Of a stretch of DNA of 54,916 bases, positions 52,681 through 54,916 are shown one piece after another; position 1 is the stretch's first letter; each line of letters starts with the position of its first letter. Location of the stretch: the NCBI GenBank assembly GCA_002457245.1, contig NTJY01000003.1:1-54916 (forward strand), written 5' to 3'. Origin of the DNA: SAR92 bacterium MED-G29 (lineage in GTDB: Bacteria; Pseudomonadota; Gammaproteobacteria; Pseudomonadales; Porticoccaceae). The position numbers were made by a program, and so were the translations under genes. The notes beneath the pieces were generated by a model, which did no database searches, was not told the DNA's origin, and was given only the letters and a program-made list of their open reading frames with translations.

Positions 52681-52712
52681 ACGTGCTCTTGCTTTGGCAA
52701 TGGGTTCTAGAA

Positions 52713-52889
52713 GCTGGTAATGTTCGGCTGATAGTTAAACGGGAAATCGGTGCGCTGAGTGACAATTGCAGCAATTCCGATACTGCCCCCGCAACGGTAA
52801 ATAAGAATATTTGGTCGTGGTACCACTGTGCTTAGCATGGGAAGGTGACCAAATAGAGCAAAGCTCACTTATGAGTCCGGAGACCGGCC
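52713..52889 (+). ncRNA. Cobalamin (B12) riboswitch
   Basis: The conserved adenosylcobalamin aptamer elements appear in order: a closing stem gctggt (52713-52718) with accggc (52884-52889), gggaaatcggtgcg (52741-52754), the core ctgcccccgcaacggtaa (52783-52800), gggaaggtgacc near 52840, and agtccggagaccggcc (52875-52890), the B12-box strand. P3 can form between tcgg (52747-52750) and ccga (52777-52780). It precedes a BtuB-like receptor, so expression should fall when cobalamin is plentiful. The 64-codon open frame crossing it is not a gene. Confidence 0.92.
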
Positions 52890-52903
52890 TGTCGCTATGC
52901 AGA

Positions 52904-52927
52904 CAAACTGCGGGGTGCGGTTTTGTG
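52904..52927 (+). promoter_or_regulatory. Hairpin after the aptamer (possible expression platform)
   Basis: acaaactgc (52904-52912) pairs with gcggttttgt (52918-52927) around a 5-base loop, with one bulged T and one G-U. No T-run follows, which argues against a simple intrinsic terminator. It lies about 90 bases before the btuB start; whether it switches with the aptamer is unknown. Confidence 0.4.
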
Positions 52928-53017
52928 TTGACTGACGGCTTTCGTTGCTCTGCGTATTTCTTGCCCCTTGATTACTTCAATCAATTCACTCGGGTGAGGG
53001 TGTAAGAGATCTTTATA

Positions 53018-54916
53018 ATGAAAATACAACCAATCTTTAGAAAAGGGGTTACGTTGACGGCCTGTTTACTTAGTATGTCAGCAACATCACAAACAACAGA
53101 AATTGAAGAAATTTTAGTAACCGCGTCACTTGCGCCATTGCTGGCATCAAAGTCTGCTAACTCTGTGACGATCATTAGCAGAGAGCAATTGGAAAATCGT
53201 GCGGCGTTGAGTCTCAGCAGCATTTTGCGTGATGTACCGGGGTTTTCTGTGAGTCAGGCGGGTGTTCTGGGCTCTCAAACTCAAATCCGTGTCCGTGGAT
53301 CAGAGGCCAATCATTTGATGGTTACCATTGATGGAGTCGAGGCGAATGACCCATCTCAGAGCGATGAATTTAGTTGGGGAACATTAACCGCATCAGACAT
53401 AGAGCGTATTGAGATTATTCGCGGTCCTCAAAGCTCTTTGCGAGGGAGTGATGCGGTTGCGGGAGTCGTCAATATTATCACCCGAAGCGCAGAAAAATCT
53501 GGTTTTAGTGCCTTTTTGGATGCTGGAAGCAGATCTACCAATCACAGTGGGTTTAATGTGAGTCATCGGCAGGATGATTTCGATATCCGGTTTGGAGTGA
53601 GTTATGTGGAGTCTGATGGGGCTAATATTGCTCGGTCGGGAAATGAAAAAGATGGCTACGAAAATACTACTTTGAATTTAAAATCAGGGTTAAAGGTAAA
53701 TGACAAAATCAAATTATCGTTTTCTGCACGAGCGTCTGATGGCATGAATCAGTTTGACGCTGATAATGACTTTGATGGTTTTGTTGAAGATCAGGATAGA
53801 GAGTCTGAGTTTGAAAATAGTACAATGGGTCTGCAGGTAGACTATTTCTCTCCTGATGGCTTGTGGCAGCATAAATTGTTAATTTCAAGAGCGGAAAACG
53901 ACAACACGGCATTCGCAGACGGTGTAAAAGGTAACGTAACAGCTTCCACTAAAGATCAATATCAATTTACTGGGTCCAGAAGTTTTAATAGTGGCGTTCA
54001 AACTCTTTCGTTTTTGGCTGAGAGAGAAGAAGAGGAGTGGATGCAGCGGGGTGCTATTTCCTGGGGTATTTATGACCCTAACCAAGATCGCGAGCGAAAC
54101 AATGATAGTTTGGCTGTTGAGTATAGGGCAGATGTTACGTCTCAGTTGACGTTAGCTCTTAGTGGGCGTCGCGATGACAATTCAGAATTTGACGGAGCCA
54201 ATACCTACAGAGGTGAGGCGGTTTATCAGCTTTCAAGCGATACGCGCATTAGAGGAGCACTTGGTACAGCTATTAAAAACCCAACATTTACAGAAAGATT
54301 TGGCTTTTACACTAATTTTATTGGTAATCCAAATTTGGTTCCTGAAGAGTCCAAGAGTTGGGAAGTCGGATTTGACCGGCAGATTATGCAGGAAGAGCTG
54401 GTACTTTCAGTTACAGCATTTGATGCAGAGCTAGAAAATGAAATTGATGGCTTTGTATACGATCCTGCAACTTATGCTTATACATCTGGAAATATGGATG
54501 GTAAAAGTGCTAGAAAAGGGGCAGAGGTTAGTCTTGATGGTAACTTCTCTGACTCTATGACTTTTTCTGGCTCTTACACCTACATTGATTCAAAAGATGG
54601 TAGCAATGTGAGAGAGGTGAGAAGGCCGAGACATTCTGGTAGCTTGAGTCTAGGCTGGCAAATGTCTGATACGCTTCAACTGAATACAAATCTTCAGTTC
54701 AGTGGCGAGCAAACTGATGTTTATTTCCCGCCGTTCCCTGAGCCATCTCAAGTAGTGAAGCTTGATAGTCACACATTACTCAATCTGAATCTCAACTATC
54801 AAGCTAATGAGAAGCTTGATATGTATCTTAAGCTTGAGAATGCTCTTGATGAGAACTATGAGGAAGTATACGGCTACCAAACGCTTGGTTTTGGCACTAG
54901 TGTAGGATTACGCTAT
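53018..54916 (+). CDS. btuB: TonB-dependent vitamin B12 receptor, BtuB-like (3' end cut)
   Basis: The frame is open for 633 codons to the window edge with no stop. The product has a signal peptide (VTLTACLLSMSATSQ), a TonB box (EEILVTAS, residues 30-37), a plug domain (SSILRDVPGFSVSQAG; QIRVRGSEANHLMVTIDGVE; IIRGPQSSLRGSDAVAGVVN) and then a long barrel. The sequence at the edge (YEEVYGYQTLGFGTSVGLRY) looks like the last barrel strand, so only a codon or two and the stop are probably missing. The BtuB assignment rests on the cobalamin riboswitch and on similarity; the family is large. The ribosome-binding site is weak. Confidence 0.88.
   Translation, partial: MKIQPIFRKGVTLTACLLSMSATSQTTEIEEILVTASLAPLLASKSANSVTIISREQLENRAALSLSSILRDVPGFSVSQAGVLGSQTQIRVRGSEANHLMVTIDGVEANDPSQSDEFSWGTLTASDIERIEIIRGPQSSLRGSDAVAGVVNIITRSAEKSGFSAFLDAGSRSTNHSGFNVSHRQDDFDIRFGVSYVESDGANIARSGNEKDGYENTTLNLKSGLKVNDKIKLSFSARASDGMNQFDADNDFDGFVEDQDRESEFENSTMGLQVDYFSPDGLWQHKLLISRAENDNTAFADGVKGNVTASTKDQYQFTGSRSFNSGVQTLSFLAEREEEEWMQRGAISWGIYDPNQDRERNNDSLAVEYRADVTSQLTLALSGRRDDNSEFDGANTYRGEAVYQLSSDTRIRGALGTAIKNPTFTERFGFYTNFIGNPNLVPEESKSWEVGFDRQIMQEELVLSVTAFDAELENEIDGFVYDPATYAYTSGNMDGKSARKGAEVSLDGNFSDSMTFSGSYTYIDSKDGSNVREVRRPRHSGSLSLGWQMSDTLQLNTNLQFSGEQTDVYFPPFPEPSQVVKLDSHTLLNLNLNYQANEKLDMYLKLENALDENYEEVYGYQTLGFGTSVGLRY

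Noticed and set aside
52811..53005. 64-codon plus-strand frame upstream of btuB
   Set aside because: It runs through the cobalamin aptamer and its conserved core, so the sequence is explained by RNA structure.

Overview
The window is a continuous stretch of gammaproteobacterial chromosome with moderate, AT-leaning composition. Evidence for that placement is the complete S10-spc-alpha ribosomal super-operon in its canonical order, the lptD-surA-pdxA-rsmA-apaG-apaH block with divergent amgK-murU, the ybeZ-ybeY-corC-lnt / leuS-lptE-holA block, aceK, and a full type II secretion locus. The combination resembles marine, Pseudomonas- or Cellvibrio-related Gammaproteobacteria; I cannot fix the genus from sequence alone. 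I see no insertion sequence, prophage, CRISPR array, rRNA or tRNA gene. Almost all of the DNA is coding.

Layout. (1) 1-14092: the tail of tuf, an intrinsic terminator, a strong promoter with a GC-rich discriminator, then 28 genes from rpsJ to rplQ including secY, rpmJ and rpoA. A second promoter and a structured leader precede rpsM, and a bidirectional terminator closes the unit. (2) 14097-20778, minus strand: lptD, surA, pdxA, rsmA, apaG, apaH, tightly overlapping (LPS and outer-membrane protein assembly, vitamin B6, rRNA methylation, Ap4A hydrolysis). (3) 20870-24393, plus strand: amgK and murU (MurNAc salvage for peptidoglycan recycling), a VanZ-like membrane protein and a SLC13/DASS carrier. 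(4) 24406-33143, minus strand: ybeZ, ybeY, corC, lnt, an exported peroxiredoxin, then leuS (own promoter), lptE, holA. (5) 33250-46324, plus strand: a DUF1820 gene and a type II secretion cluster ordered gspE-F-G-H-I-J-K-L-M-C-D-A-B. (6) 46321-49792, minus strand: a DnaT-like protein with three tandem ssDNA-binding-type domains, a lambda P-like replication protein, and aceK. (7) 49954-52538, plus strand: an alpha-methylacyl-CoA racemase and radA. (8) 52652-54916, plus strand: promoter, cobalamin riboswitch and a BtuB-like TonB-dependent receptor that runs off the window.

Common threads. Much of the non-ribosomal content builds or feeds the cell envelope: LptD, LptE and SurA, Lnt, AmgK/MurU, the secretin system and BtuB. 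The most interesting and least described item is the DnaT-like/P-like pair at 48097-49792. It looks like a chromosomal helicase-loading or replication-restart module that may stand in for enterobacterial DnaT-DnaC. A secondary theme is absence of zinc ligands: the operonic L36, S14 and LeuRS all lack cysteines that their zinc-binding relatives use.
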